This document shows positions 52,190 to 63,150 of a stretch of 64,000 nt of DNA, in pieces. The notes beneath the pieces were generated by a model. It worked only from the letters and a program-made list of their open reading frames with translations, was not told where the DNA came from and did no database searches. Origin of the DNA: Sanguinoderma infundibulare (taxonomy: Eukaryota > Basidiomycota > Agaricomycetes > Polyporales > Polyporaceae); assembly GCA_032821775.1 (NCBI GenBank), contig JAVLRN010000007.1, positions 2,108,001 through 2,172,000 on the forward strand, written 5' to 3'. The position numbers and the translations under genes are program-made. Within the stretch, counting starts at the first letter, position 1; every line of letters begins with the position of its first letter.

Positions 52190-52470
52190 GATCTCGTATT
52201 CGCGCGTCCTCCCGAAGACCTCTTTGAGCTTGCAGTTCAGGTTGTTGCTGCAGGAGAGCAGGTCCAGCTCCTTGAAGCCCTGTCATCTATTTGAGCGCCT
52301 GCTGCGGATACGCGGTGGTCGCGACTCACGCTGGAGATCTCGGCTGTGAGCCTGCGCTCAGTTCCTTGCGTCTTCCTCCAGGTTTGCGGACTCGGGGCGT
52401 AGGCTGAGCCAAGATTGAGATTGGAGGCAGCTGGAGGCACTGGAGCTGATCCTAAATCGGCAATCTGACG
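52190..52470 (-). pseudogene. DAD1: DAD1 relic with upstream region
   Basis: On the minus strand the sequence aligns with the intact DAD1 at 12380-12720. The ATG has become CTG (CCTGGAGGAAGACG against ACATGGAGGAAGACG), the block encoding SFFEKERDK is lost or scrambled, the intron donor GTGAGTCG remains, and the second exon gives GFKELDLLSCSNNLN, KLKEV and REYEIIAAL before similarity stops. Upstream sequence (TTACGTCA...CCTCCAATCTCAATCT) also aligns, so a genomic segment, not an mRNA copy, was duplicated. It lies next to the beta-prism copy at 53273, whose relatives sit next to the intact DAD1. Confidence 0.85.
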
Positions 52471-53196
52471 TAAGGCGCGCCAAATATGGTTGGCGGAAGC
52501 GAATTCGAACCGAACGTCCACCCTATCCAGCACCAATTAGGAAGTTGTTGTATATGCAAGGTGCACGAGGGTTACACATACCTGCCGCCCCGTGGTCCCG
52601 TAACCTTTTGTCTTCCAGAACCGTAACCGCCAGCCTGGCTTGAGCGACCAGACAGCGCAACAGGTAATGTCGTGTTCTCGAACTTGAAGAGTCCTCAAGG
52701 GTTTGCAAACACTCAAACTCAGAGCCTCATGTCAGTAAGTTTGCCAAAATTAGTCAGGCCTATGGACCGGGCATTGAATGGTTCGGAACTGTCTCATTCA
52801 AGAAATATATGTCCTCGAGCAAATTCGAGCGAACCTCTAGAACGGAACCAAACCCTCCAATGCCTTCGTGCCGTCGGACACGGCATCGATACGAACAGAG
52901 AAGCATTGGTCTTCCTTGAGGCCGCGAGGCCCATCCAAGGTGTCGCATGCACAACAAGGGGTCTTGCTCTACTTCTGTCGCTTCGATTGGTCGACTCCCC
53001 CATTGGAATCGCCTGCCAGGTGTCGCAAAGGTACGGCCCGTCTGGCGAATTGGTACCGTCCAAGTGTCAAGATTCTGTACCCTGGAGTTTAACTCCACGG
53101 TATCGAACCTGAGATATGGCCGGCAGGCAGCCTCTCGGCGGCCCAGGCCAGTATGCTGGTTACGTAGAACTCCCAGTGTGAAACTGACCGCACAGG

Positions 53197-53204
53197 TATA
53201 AATA
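53197..53204 (+). promoter_or_regulatory. TATA box of beta-prism gene copy 2
   Basis: TATAAATA in GACCGCACAGGTATAAATA, 76 nt before the ATG at 53273, conserved with the other two copies. The duplicated upstream region extends to about 52680 and includes ACTCAAACTCAGAGCC shared with 8760-8780. Confidence 0.7.
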
Positions 53205-53272
53205 CCCCTGGTGGCCAGTCCAGTCCTTCACGCTCAGAGTCGCATTCACAGTACAACATCCACTCACAAATC

Positions 53273-53886
53273 ATGGTCAACAAGCCCGAACTCGCGGCTC
53301 GTCTCTTCGTCGCCGTCGTCTATGTGAGTCGGACCCTACTGTTCTACCTTTCGTCGTCGTCATCCACGCTGTGCTTGCACTTGGGGCTAACAAGCGGCAT
53401 CGCACAGGTCGTATACGGCGACCAGCCGTCTCAGGCTCCCTCCGACCGCGTCAGGGAGCTCACGGGCATGAGCGACGATATCAACTACCAGTTCGGCGGA
53501 AAGTGAGCAGCACCCTTCGCTCCAGCTGCCTTCGCTCTCCCTCGGTACCCATCATGATCATCGCCCTGACCGTTCCGTTCAGATACGTCTGGCTCGTCCC
53601 TCAATACACCACGGATCCCAGCGGAGCCGTGACCGGCTTCGACATCGTCATCCAGGGCAGCGCCGACGGCTCCCTGCAGGACCTTGCCAAGGGCGCAGGC
53701 GGCGACTTCCGCTACCTTATTCCCGCCACGGATGTCACGCAGGAGCGCAAGGTCACCCAGGTGACTCTGCTTCGCCAGGACCAGGCCCTCGGCAGCGTTC
53801 CTGCGGGGTGGGACGGAGCCACTATCGACATCAACAAAGGCCGCGGCAAGACGTACTTGTATCTCCTCTGGAAGACCGCCGCCTGA
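53273..53886 (+). CDS. Small beta-prism-like (MABP-like) protein, copy 2
   Basis: Three exons with introns at the same positions as copy 1, ATG at 53273 (MVNKPELAARLFVAVVY) and TGA at 53884-53886; about 149 residues. The last exon is almost identical to copy 1, with YVWLVPQYTTDPS, DLAKGAGGDFRYLIPATD and DINKGRGKTYLYLLWKT. The product is intact, so all three copies have kept open frames. It lies within the segment bounded by the 1.25-kb inverted repeats, between the DAD1 relic and HUT1. The differences from copy 1 are mainly in exon 1 (FDARLFIAGIY against LAARLFVAVVY). Confidence 0.77.
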
Positions 53887-54683
53887 AACGTCGGTCTCGG
53901 TGAGTGATTTGGCGCGCTTTACGAGACGTTCCTATCGCTGAGGCAGCGTCCAGAAGAATCCTAGCGTGTTAGAAGCAATCAGTTGTACTCGGGAGGCGCC
54001 GATATGTACGAGTACTGGGGTCGAACTAGGAGATGTATCTGTCGTTGTGTAAATCGAACTGAATCGTGCGTTGCACATGAATAAGATGGTTTCGGGAAAG
54101 ATACGGAGCAAACCTGGAGGCCATACAGCGGCTGATCGAACGGGGGTCCGCCGCAAGTCCGGCCGATCCCCAAGGAACCTCACAGACTCATTCCGAAGTG
54201 ACCACACCGTGACTGCAGCATTCTCAGTCAGCATCTTGACTGAAATTCCAGCCATTGACAGCCCCGGGTAGAACGCGACTGATGAAAGCCTCGAGAGCAC
54301 ATATCAGCGCAGACGAGGGAGTGTGGTAGCAATATTGACGAGGTCGAACGATGCTTGCGCCTCGGAACGAGGATGGACCGTGAAGCAACCTCACTCTGCG
54401 CTCAGAGAGGAACGAGACACAGTCCGCGAACGACACGATGCCATCGACACCAAGCGACTCGGAAGGGGGGATCGAAATAGGCCAAGCACGAGTCCGCCGT
54501 ATTCAAGCACAGAAGACGCACCTTGGCGTATGTCGGAATGCACCCTGCCATCCTCCAGATCGCTTTCATCTCTACCCGTTGATGTAGTTTCCTCATACAC
54601 ACAGCGGCCATTCACAGCGACGTCCTGCATGAGACGCTTCTCCGCTCGAAGTATTGATTGCATATGCCTGTAACATCTAAGTC

Positions 54684-56168
54684 TCAGAGCGTCTTTATGC
54701 GTGCCTTCTCCTTCTCCTGGATAACCCGTTTCGCGTGCACGTCTGCAAGTGACTGGGTGAGACAGACCAGCCGCTTGCGATCCCAAGTAGAGAACGAGCC
54801 GTACCTCTGCGCTTCACCCACGCCTCGACAGAGATCCCTGCGAAGACCACGGCCGCCCCAAGCCATTGCCCAGGCGTGAGCTTGTGATTGTACACGACGA
54901 CGGACAGCAGCATCGTGAACAGCTTCCGCGTGAGCGTGATCGTCCTGCATAAGACGCGTCAGTTTCAAATAAAGAAGCACAAACGAAACGGTGCGCATAC
55001 ACTAGCGTGAGCGACCCGAAATGCTGGAGAGTCTCGAAGATGAACAGCTGGCCCAGCGCACCCGTCAAAGCGAACTGCGCAAGAGGAACGACGACCGACG
55101 GGTGCGTCCGCACAAAGTCGAGCGCGGCCGCGAGCTCCGTGCCCGACGCGGCGGGGTGCAGTACGGGGATGTAGGGCAGGGGCAGGACGGAGATGAGGGA
55201 GGTGAGCGCGGTGCAGAAGACGTTGATCCAGAACATCATCTGCTGGCCGGTGACCTTATACCGCGCGAAGATCTCGTCCTGAGTCGAGTTCGTCGCGCCG
55301 TCGATGAGGAGGTTGATGAGGAGGTAGGTGATGCCGATGAGCTGCGTGTACGCCGAGAGTTCCCCGTTCCCGTTCCCGCTTCCGGCTTTGTGGGCCTTGC
55401 TGGGCTTCTCCTTGCCGAAGCCCATGAAGAGGGTGATGCCGAGGGTGACCATGGCGACGACGAGATACTTGTGGCGGGCGAACTTGCGGCGGTAGAGGAG
55501 GACGTTCATGATCATGACCGGCACGAGCTTGCACGACTTGCCGAGGACCATGGCGGGGTAGGTGATGTAGGAGAGGGCGGCGAAGCCGAAGGGGGCGGCG
55601 GAGGTGATGAAGACGGCGCACTGGAGGTAGCGGAGGAGGAGGGAACGGGTGTCGAACCGGGTATCTGCCTTGTCATGGTGGGTATGGCCGTTGGCGCGGC
55701 CGTTCGCCTTGCCGTTCGTAGACGCAGAACCATTCGCAACGCCGTTGGAGACGCCGGGCTTTGCGGCATTGAAGAGGCCTAGGGTCTGGTGAATGCTCTG
55801 ACCGGGCTTGCGGCGAAGGAAGATGTAGAAGAGGGCGGCGAGTGCACTGAGGAAACTCTGGCATGTTCCCATGAATAAGGGAGAGTTGAACTTTTCAGAG
55901 GAAGTGCCGTCTATGTGTTGGAAGGGAACGGATACTGAAGGGCGTGTGAGTTGACGTATGCACAGGACACCTTCCTGCGCGAGACGTACGTCGTTCTTGG
56001 GCAATCGCCCACAGCTATGTGCGCTTCAGATAAATACTACGCAAGACGGTCGTATTACTCACCAGAAACATTGAATAAACCCCGCCTACGCATAATCCTA
56101 ACCTGCCCGGATTCGCGTCAGTCAATGGGCCGAATGTATGTTGGCCTCCTGTACCTTAGGTATGACAT
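54684..56168 (-). CDS. HUT1: UDP-galactose transporter homologue Hut1 (SLC35B family), ER membrane
   Basis: Multi-pass nucleotide-sugar transporter of the ER/Golgi membrane. A tiny first exon (ATGTCATACCTAAG from 56168) splices to [14 protein letters not shown], then to LWAIAQER, then [20 protein letters not shown], where the family's ALAQERL and SPLFL-like motifs are plain. About ten hydrophobic segments follow, including [20 protein letters not shown] and [21 protein letters not shown] Gly/Asn-rich loop ([15 protein letters not shown]) is a local insertion. The C-terminus has the lysine-rich ER-type tail [15 protein letters not shown], stop at 54684. Five or more introns; product about 400 residues, normal for Hut1. 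The exon choice at the 5' end is inferred from motif continuity. Confidence 0.92.
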
Positions 56169-56593
56169 CCGTGTTGTTGGGATGGGGCTGCGACGAGTCT
56201 ATGCGCTGCCGGGGTATTAAGAAAGATGAAAGCGAGACGGAAGGCAATAAGTTAATGCAAAGAGCGGAAAGGCGAGGAAGGACAGCGGACACTGGGCGAG
56301 AAGCGTCTTGGTCGGAGAATACGTGGAACCTCCAAACAGACGCCCAGACTGCCACATCCTTCCATCGCCCCGGCCCGCCCAACCGGCCCGCCCCCGCCGT
56401 TGCACGGCTGCACGCAGAACGTTATTCCTGCGCGCCTCTTGGACACTAAAGGTATAGGTGCCACGGCACACATTGTATTGTCAGCAGTTTGATTTTCTAC
56501 ATATATGCCCAGGAAGAACACGAATTCGAAGCCCAAGACTGATGATAAATCAACGAACAACCGAGGACATCCAATTGCATAGTATTGAACGCA

Positions 56594-59121
56594 TCACCAC
56601 GCAGCGCGGACCAGGTGCGCTGCGCGCTCAGCGAGGATGTAAGTTGGGCCTTGCGTATGTCCAGACGGAATGAATGGCTGTCCACCAAAGTCGGTCAATG
56701 TTCTTCGACTAGTGTGGCCAGCTGCTTGACAACTCACAAAGGCCGATGCATCCACCACACGTAATCCGACAGTCCCTTTCACTCGGAGATGGGAATCAAG
56801 GGCTCCACCGGAACCCTTTCCCATTGCTACCGTGCCCACGGGATGGTCGACGGTATCCGAGTTGTTGCGGATGTATTCGTCGAGCTCCTCGTCCGTCGTG
56901 GCATTCGCGAACGCGCCAAACTCGCCGATGATGTAGTCGGACCAGATAGGCGCGGACACGAATGTGCGCGCTGCCTTGACAGCTTCGCGCATGACAGCTA
57001 CGTCGACTAGGGTACCCAGCAGATTAGGGTCGATGAGCGGAGCATCGAACGGATCCGTCGAGCTCAAGGTTACATTTCCACCTGTTCCCATACTGTTGAA
57101 CGTCATGATGTTTCGCAGTAGAGAGAACGTACGAGCAGTCGGGGATATCACCGCCGTAATGATTGAGAAGAAGTGACCCTCCGCTGGAAGCGCAACAGCC
57201 TTCGATACAAATGCGTCCTGTACATAGACATTCAATTAGTACCTTTAACAGGGAGACGTTTTGTAGTAGCTCACAATAACAATTTGCTCGAAGTGTGCAG
57301 AGGTAGGTCCCGCACTAGGATCCTCCACCCCAAATGACTGGAAGAAGCTTGAGGCTTGAGGCACCCGCAACCATCCAAATTGGCTGGATCCCCCGAGCCC
57401 CAATGGACCCGTGCCGTTGATTTTCCAGAGTGCCAAGGCCTCAGCAGCTAGGGTGCTATTGCGGCGAAGGTCATCAAGCGTGTTGTTCGAGCTTACACTC
57501 CAGGAATTGCCGAGGTAGACATGGTCCTTATCGTAACCAGGGTCGTCATTTGCTTCTAGGGACAATACGCGCGAAAGCCACTCACGTGCAAGTTCTTCCC
57601 GACAGCTGGAAGCTCAACAACTGGCTTGATACCCATAGACTCCAAGTACCCAGAGTCACCGATGCCGGAGAGCATCACTGAAATATGAATGAGTAATGTG
57701 CGGAGTACGGATAGACGATAGCACAGACAGATGTGCGGTGTCTTGAGAGATCCGGCCGACAATATAACCTCCTTCGTCGCGTTAAGGGTGTAAAGTGGTC
57801 CTGTCCGGAGGTCAGTCATAGCTCGCGGACTCTCGGCATAACGGCGAGTAACCATTGGCAGTCTGCGCAAATTGAACACCGCGGAACACAGGTTCCCCAT
57901 CCTGAACGCCAACAGGCAATACCTTCGTTACACGAGTGTTTACTACAATATCCAAGTTTGTGCGGTTGAAGGCTCGCGCCAGGTATGAGGTGGCGGAGGT
58001 TACACGGTGCCCATCGTGAATCTTGACCTGTGGTCAGAGCCATTATGTATGGGACAGCGCTGTGCGACATACCGTGTTCTGCGACCAGCCTATATCAAGG
58101 GACGACATGGTTAAACCCCATTCAAATGACACCTTATCTACTTCGTGTGCGGACTCACTAAATCCAATAGTGTCCCCGGAATTGTAGTCTAGGGTGAACG
58201 GGAACTGCTCTGCTAGCTCTTGGGTAGTGCTGATGACCCTCGTATTAATCTCCAAAGGAAATCCTTCTACACTGATGGGTACAACTCCTGCCATTGAGCG
58301 TCAGAAATATCTCAACGTACAACGAAGACGGATAACGGCCTTCACCATCCTTGTGGATTGCGGGATCAAATTGGCCGGTGGTGTTATGGCGATCCGCTGG
58401 TGCCGTCATCCTGTCTACGTTGAAGATGAATGGAAGTAGGTTCCTCCAAGACCAACCGTCGTCTCCAGTCACGTCCGCCCAACGATCATAATCGTCTATT
58501 GTCCCCCGACAAAATACCATTTGATCTGTAACTCTGGCTTAGGCGCAATGAAGATCCAGAGGAGACTCTCGAACCTACTAATTGCTGTAGAACCGCCCAA
58601 GACGAAGCCCCGTGGGTACACGATCGGTCGGTTGTTCAGCCCTACTTGAGCTACAGTCGTGAAGTTCCAGTCCTACCGCCAACAACGACAGATGAGTTCT
58701 TGTTCGCGTCGCATAGTACGCTAATGAATGTTTACGAATTCTGATCTGGGCAAGGTCGACAATCGTCCCGGGATCGAAATGTTCAGGTTTTCAAAGTCAC
58801 TGTGGGAGATGACGTTACTATCAGATATTAGCACGTGCATTCAACAAGCAACGACATGCCTTCCTCCAGCTTCTATGAGCAGAACTCGTGTCTGAGCATC
58901 CTCGGACAGTCGTGAGGCCATGACCCCACCACCAGCACCCGCTATTTCGCAGAGTATCTCATCAGCGCATTGTTGAATACGCCCAGAGTACTGTTGGACG
59001 CACCTCCAACTATGATGAAATCATACGTCCCCTGCAGGACTTCTTGTACAGGGCCCTCGTAGACAACTCCCGAGACCGAGGCAATGCTTAGTGCGAGAGC
59101 GAGCACAGTCCTATGAAGCAT
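56594..59121 (-). CDS. Secreted GMC oxidoreductase (aryl-alcohol oxidase-like)
   Basis: FAD enzyme of the glucose-methanol-choline family, in wood- and litter-decay fungi often an H2O2-producing partner of peroxidases. ATG at 59121 opens a signal peptide (MLHRTVLALALSIASVSGVV). The FAD-binding motif is rebuilt across an intron as FIIVGGAGAGGGVMASRLSE, followed by VLLIEAGG. GMC signature 1 is RPIVYPRGFVLGGSTAI; later WSWRNLLPFI and VILSAGSLKTPHI-like signature 2 (KEVILSAGSLKTPHI). The C-terminus carries the catalytic HPVGT and PFIPSGHTQGPTYILAERAA with the second active-site His. About 600 residues and ten or more introns. The substrate cannot be told from sequence; aryl alcohol or glucose are both possible. 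Frames and key residues are intact. Confidence 0.93.
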
Positions 59122-60827
59122 CTTCGTGACAGGGTACACCAAGGCGATAGCGTGGAGGAGGAACTCCGAGAAAATCCTATCTCTAACTGCCAAGCGGTAT
59201 TTAAGGGTCAACCAACGCAGGACGCTGCGCTCATGGGGTTCAGCACCAGGCCGCCCGCCGCACAAGCCTCGCAACCACCAACTGTGTTCTTCGTGAGAGC
59301 CGTTTACAGTTTGATTAATCAGCCGGACAACACGGGGCGTCCGGCAGGCACGAGAACCTGATGAGATATCACGAACTTAGAAAGGACCCACAGAATCGCA
59401 CGACGCACCTTTCTCGAATAATTCTACCGATACGTTTCCCTGGGTGACCTCGAGAGGCGATTTTATCGCAGGAGTCCTGCTGTTGACTTCACCAACCCAA
59501 GAGAGACGAGACGATGGTCACCTAAAAGCCCTATGCCATGATGCACAACCGTCGTAGACATTGTCTTCGGTGCCCTCACATGAGTAGCGCTTGGTCCGGA
59601 ATTGCTCGGGTACCGTGAGTAGGGTCTTCTCTTACTGCAGACCTGCGTTTCTTCCATCGTTGCGACGCTGGTAGACCGCTTGTAGCCTTTGTGTGCGTGC
59701 TTTTTGCACGTGTAAGTTGTAACTCCTTTAGCTCAGCATCCAAGCTGTCCAGCTCCTGGATCGAGTTATGAACTGAGGGATCATGAAGCGAAAGGATTCC
59801 AACCACTCACCCCTTATGCTTTGCCATTGTCAATCAATCATAATTGAGCGAACATCGATGACGTGGCGACCAGAGCCCTGTGGCTGTGTCTCCCCGAAAC
59901 ATCGGCCCCCCGCCGCCGCAGTCCACGTCTGCGCATTCCGTCTGTCACCTCCCCCGCCCTTGCGGTATTGGCCAAACTTTCAGTCAAATACGGCGCAGAG
60001 GGCCAACATTGGGACTTGGTGAGTAACAGCGTCAGAGGTCGCCGATTTGCAAGCATGTGCAATTGATTTATAACATCTTCCTCGTCGGCGGAGCGCTGGA
60101 TAAAAGCAGCAGCCAAGTCACGGTCAGCTGTTCAAATGAATCCTCACATGGAAAGGGTACGTCTATAAAACAAATCTTCGCGACCCACCGCGTTTACTAA
60201 CTATACGAGATCCGTGGCCACATGATAGCCAACTTCGACGTGTGCTGGTTATTCGGCGGTCTATCCTGTGCCGGTCGAACTGCGGCTTCGACGGGTTGTC
60301 TTTTGCTGGTGTCGGTTGTCTCTCAAACTCGACGGCTCCTTATAAGGCCCCAAGCCAGCTGATTCATTCTCGAGCTTGTCTATTTCGTGTCAACGAGACC
60401 ACCGCTCAGGTTGCGCAGCTGACCTGCGGGTAATGGGCATAGGTGCATGGGTAAGTTGTTTTCCTTGACTCGTTCTGTCTGCCTCAGAAATCTGAGTGTC
60501 AGCGTTCCAAGGTTGGGGAATACCGTGATGCCTTGACGACAATGGCAAACTCGCGGTAGGCGTCGATCTCATCCTTATCTGCTGCCAAAGGCGGTTCGAA
60601 AAAGTTCTCGACTTCGTCGGTGTGTAACTGGGGAAACTACCTGGAATCACAACAGTTTGATATGGTCCATGCAAATCTGGTGGTCATGTTCCGGACTCAG
60701 ATCTTAGACTCGACGGGCGAGGAAAAGGATTCCTGTACCCCGGCTCCCGATCAGATATCAAGTGCGCAACGCAAGGGATGGGATTAATATTGGCTTTTCG
60801 CGGGGACAGAATCACATGCGGCTAGGT
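59122..60827. other. Intergenic region upstream of GMC oxidoreductase
   Basis: About 1.7 kb. A short minus-strand frame at 59576-59806 (MVGILSLHDPSVHN) contains a possible coiled coil (ELDSLDAELKELQL) and a basic stretch (RWKKRR) but no supporting splice sites; I do not call it. A plus-strand frame at 59783-60022 is not supported either. Confidence 0.45.
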
Positions 60828-62085
60828 GATCGCATGTCCGGCAACCCAGCCACTCTGAAGGCAGGTCCGGCAAGTCAATCCTAGGCTTCGCAAGTCAACC
60901 AGCGAGGCTAGCCATCTGTGGAAGGTGACCTGCCAAATCGGATCCGGAGGTTGGGTGGTTAGCCACCATCGTGAAGGGCATAAAGAACCACCCCGGAGCG
61001 CCGTCATCTCCTCATCCACAACCATCATCAACCAGTGCGACTCGCCACCACCAGCGCTCCCCAGCGATGCTCTTCACCATCTTCTCTCGATCATCTGCAT
61101 CTCGGAAAGAACAAAACCCAGATCTGCTTCCTCTCCAGCCTACTTGCAAGAAGACTTATCAACGTTCCCTCCACATGCCTCGGTTCCTCTTCCACCCCAC
61201 TCGGCCTCCGGACTCGACGTGTTCCGGCTGGGGACGGCGTGTCGGACATCTGTCTACACGCCGCGTCCCTGGCCCCCGCGTTCGACCTCGCTTTCCCCTC
61301 TCATAATTCGACCTGCTGCCGAAACCACCCAGAGGTCCTGTCAGCCCCTCGACTAGTATGGATGACGCCTACTGTCACTTCGCCCTCTCGTCCTCGAACC
61401 TCCCTCCTCGATCACCAAACGTTAGGCTATGCCGTGTACCGCACGGTGACGATCGCGGAGGAACACTCTGTGAGTCGCCTGCGCAGCTCCCACCACTCAC
61501 CTTGGCTCATCCCGACCATTGGGCTGCAGAAGGCCGGTCTGGCGCATACGACTACCGCTCCCGCCTCCGGCGGTTGACGCGGGGTCATGTCCACAGCACC
61601 CTCGAGCATGGCTACCTTTCTGCCATACTGCCGCATACGCGTCGCAGAAACGTGCATTCGGCAAGTAGCTCTCGCATGATGTCCGAGCCCGAAGCACCTG
61701 TCTGATGCCCATATCGGAACGACAGAGGTCCGTCGGACAAGCATGACAGGCGTTCGCCAGCCCCCGCGGGGCTGGCGCAGGATTCGTCCACGGTTGCGCG
61801 CGCGTTCCTCCCGCCCCCTGCCTTCGGCCGGGGTCATGGGGTGGAACCAGAGGGATGGGCCAGGGGCTGTGACGGGCTTTTGCGGGAGGTTTTGGCGTGG
61901 TCGTTTATGGAGGCATGTGAGGTCGATGTCAGTCGGGAGAAAAGAGAAAACCCCGGGCGGCGCATGTGCACGATCACCGAGTTCGTCGTGTAGATGCAGT
62001 CCGGTACAAAAACATGCAATAATATAAAATTGTCAACTCGGAATATGGAATCGTTTGCTGCCACCTGCGCTGACTGCGTACATAA
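60828..62085 (+). repeat. Right arm of a 1.25-kb inverted repeat
   Basis: Inverted copy of 50795-52055. Similarity begins near the CCGGCAACCCAGCCACTCTGAAGG stretch at about 60838 and fades past ATTCCGAGTTGACAATTTTA near 62030-62050. The GC-rich palindrome CGCCAGCCCCCGCGGGGCTGGCG is present near 61757-61779. The 8.8-kb segment between the arms carries the DAD1 relic, beta-prism copy 2, HUT1 and the GMC oxidoreductase. Confidence 0.85.
60971..61577 (+). CDS. Possible small gene inside inverted-repeat arm (right copy)
   Basis: Counterpart of the left-arm candidate. ATG at 61067 gives MLFTIFSRSSASRKEQNPDL, about 80 residues to a stop at 61306; a second frame across 61035-61577 ends in TIAEEHS at a GTGAGT donor with an acceptor after GGGCTGCAG. 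The two arms are nearly identical in this region, so conservation alone is weak evidence. No motif is recognised. Confidence 0.25.
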
Positions 62086-62193
62086 TGTCCGGATATCCTC
62101 GGCGCATTGACCACTGCCTGTGTTAAACGACACGAGATGTTTCGTTCCACCCCGTCTATGTTACCCGTCGATTTTATCTCGGGAGATACTTAT

Positions 62194-62608
62194 CATGAAC
62201 CCTTCATTTCACTCAATAGTTGCAACCTCATCTGTGCACCTGACCTTTGACGTGCCTTCTCTCGCCGTGGTCAGTTCGCTCAACAGGCTGCATGGCCGCG
62301 TTTCCGCCATGTTCACCGGAGGGCCTCACCCATTCACCTTTGACCAGCAACTGCGCGTCGCACGCCTCTTCGGTGGCCTCCTCTCGCCGCTTCCCGGTTC
62401 GATGCTCATATCCAAAGGCATTTGGGCCCCAGGACAGGACGCAAAGATGCACGGCCACCCGCCAGAGAGCTTGCGGGCCACGCGGGAAAATATTTTTGGA
62501 GATAGGCGCAGTAGTTGAGGTGACAGGGAAGTTGAGGAAGGAGATAGGCGGAGACGACTTCTGCGGGAAGTGGCCCGGCAATACTGACCCATATCAGGTC
62601 CTGGAATG
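62194..62608 (+). pseudogene. C-terminal relic of a class I methyltransferase
   Basis: The frame from 62194 contains HGRVSAMFTGGPHPFTFDQQ, LFGGLLSPLPGSML and SKGIWAPGQDAK, then HPPESLRATRENIFG, a pattern I associate with the C-terminal half of SAM-dependent methyltransferases common in basidiomycetes. At about 62495 it shifts frame: EIGAVVEVTGKLRKEIGGDD then WPGNTDPYQVLE continues in another frame and stops at 62609. The N-terminal SAM-binding half (the hDhGxGxG region) is absent. It lies just outside the right inverted-repeat arm, so it may mark a breakpoint. Confidence 0.6.
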
Positions 62609-62738
62609 ATCGGTGACTCGTTTGATAAACTCGCGTCAGGGCGTACATGCACCTAGCGGAGAGCTCATGCATGCGCATCCCATGATGATGCAAGTGGGGA
62701 TACAGATGCATTATACCTCGTATGCGTAGACTCCGTCT

Positions 62739-63089
62739 CTAGATCTCAGGTCCTACACCGTCGTTGACAGCTTGAGCTCCGGCTTGACTCCGCATACCGT
62801 CATTCCCCTGGAAAACGACGGGTCAGCACTACCCACAACGAGTGGATCGAATCGGGATGGCACAAGCCAGAACTAGACTTACCTGCGGGGGTTTCGATAC
62901 GCAGAAACGACCCTCGCTGATCTCTACCACGACTGTTCCTCCTGTCTCGCGGTCTTCTTCCTCGATGAAGTCTGGCAAGTAGTGGACCATCGCACCATTG
63001 AGCCGCGTCATCGACACCGCGTCGACATATACGTTCGTCCGCTTTCTCCGCGGATGCACGAAGTGACTAGACACGTCGAAGCGGCGCAT
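62739..63089 (-). CDS. Hypothetical small protein
   Basis: ATG at 63089 gives MRRFDVSSHFVHPRRKRTNV and later LNGAMVHYLPDFIEEEDRET. A GTAAGT donor after PPQ (about 62882) and an acceptor after GTTTTCCAG lead to GNDGMRSQAGAQAVNDG and a stop at 62739. Splice sites are good but the product (about 90 residues) matches nothing I know. It may instead be the 3' part of the gene at 63151-63753, although no splice that joins the frames was found. Confidence 0.35.
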
Positions 63090-63150
63090 GCCACGGTCCG
63101 TTCAGCACCGAGCTCGAGGAACAAGCAGTCCAGAAACGGTCGAACACGCA

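Noticed and set aside
55021..55782. 253-residue Glu/Gly/Arg-rich plus-strand frame
   Set aside because: Antisense to HUT1; its repetitive composition mirrors hydrophobic codons of the transporter.
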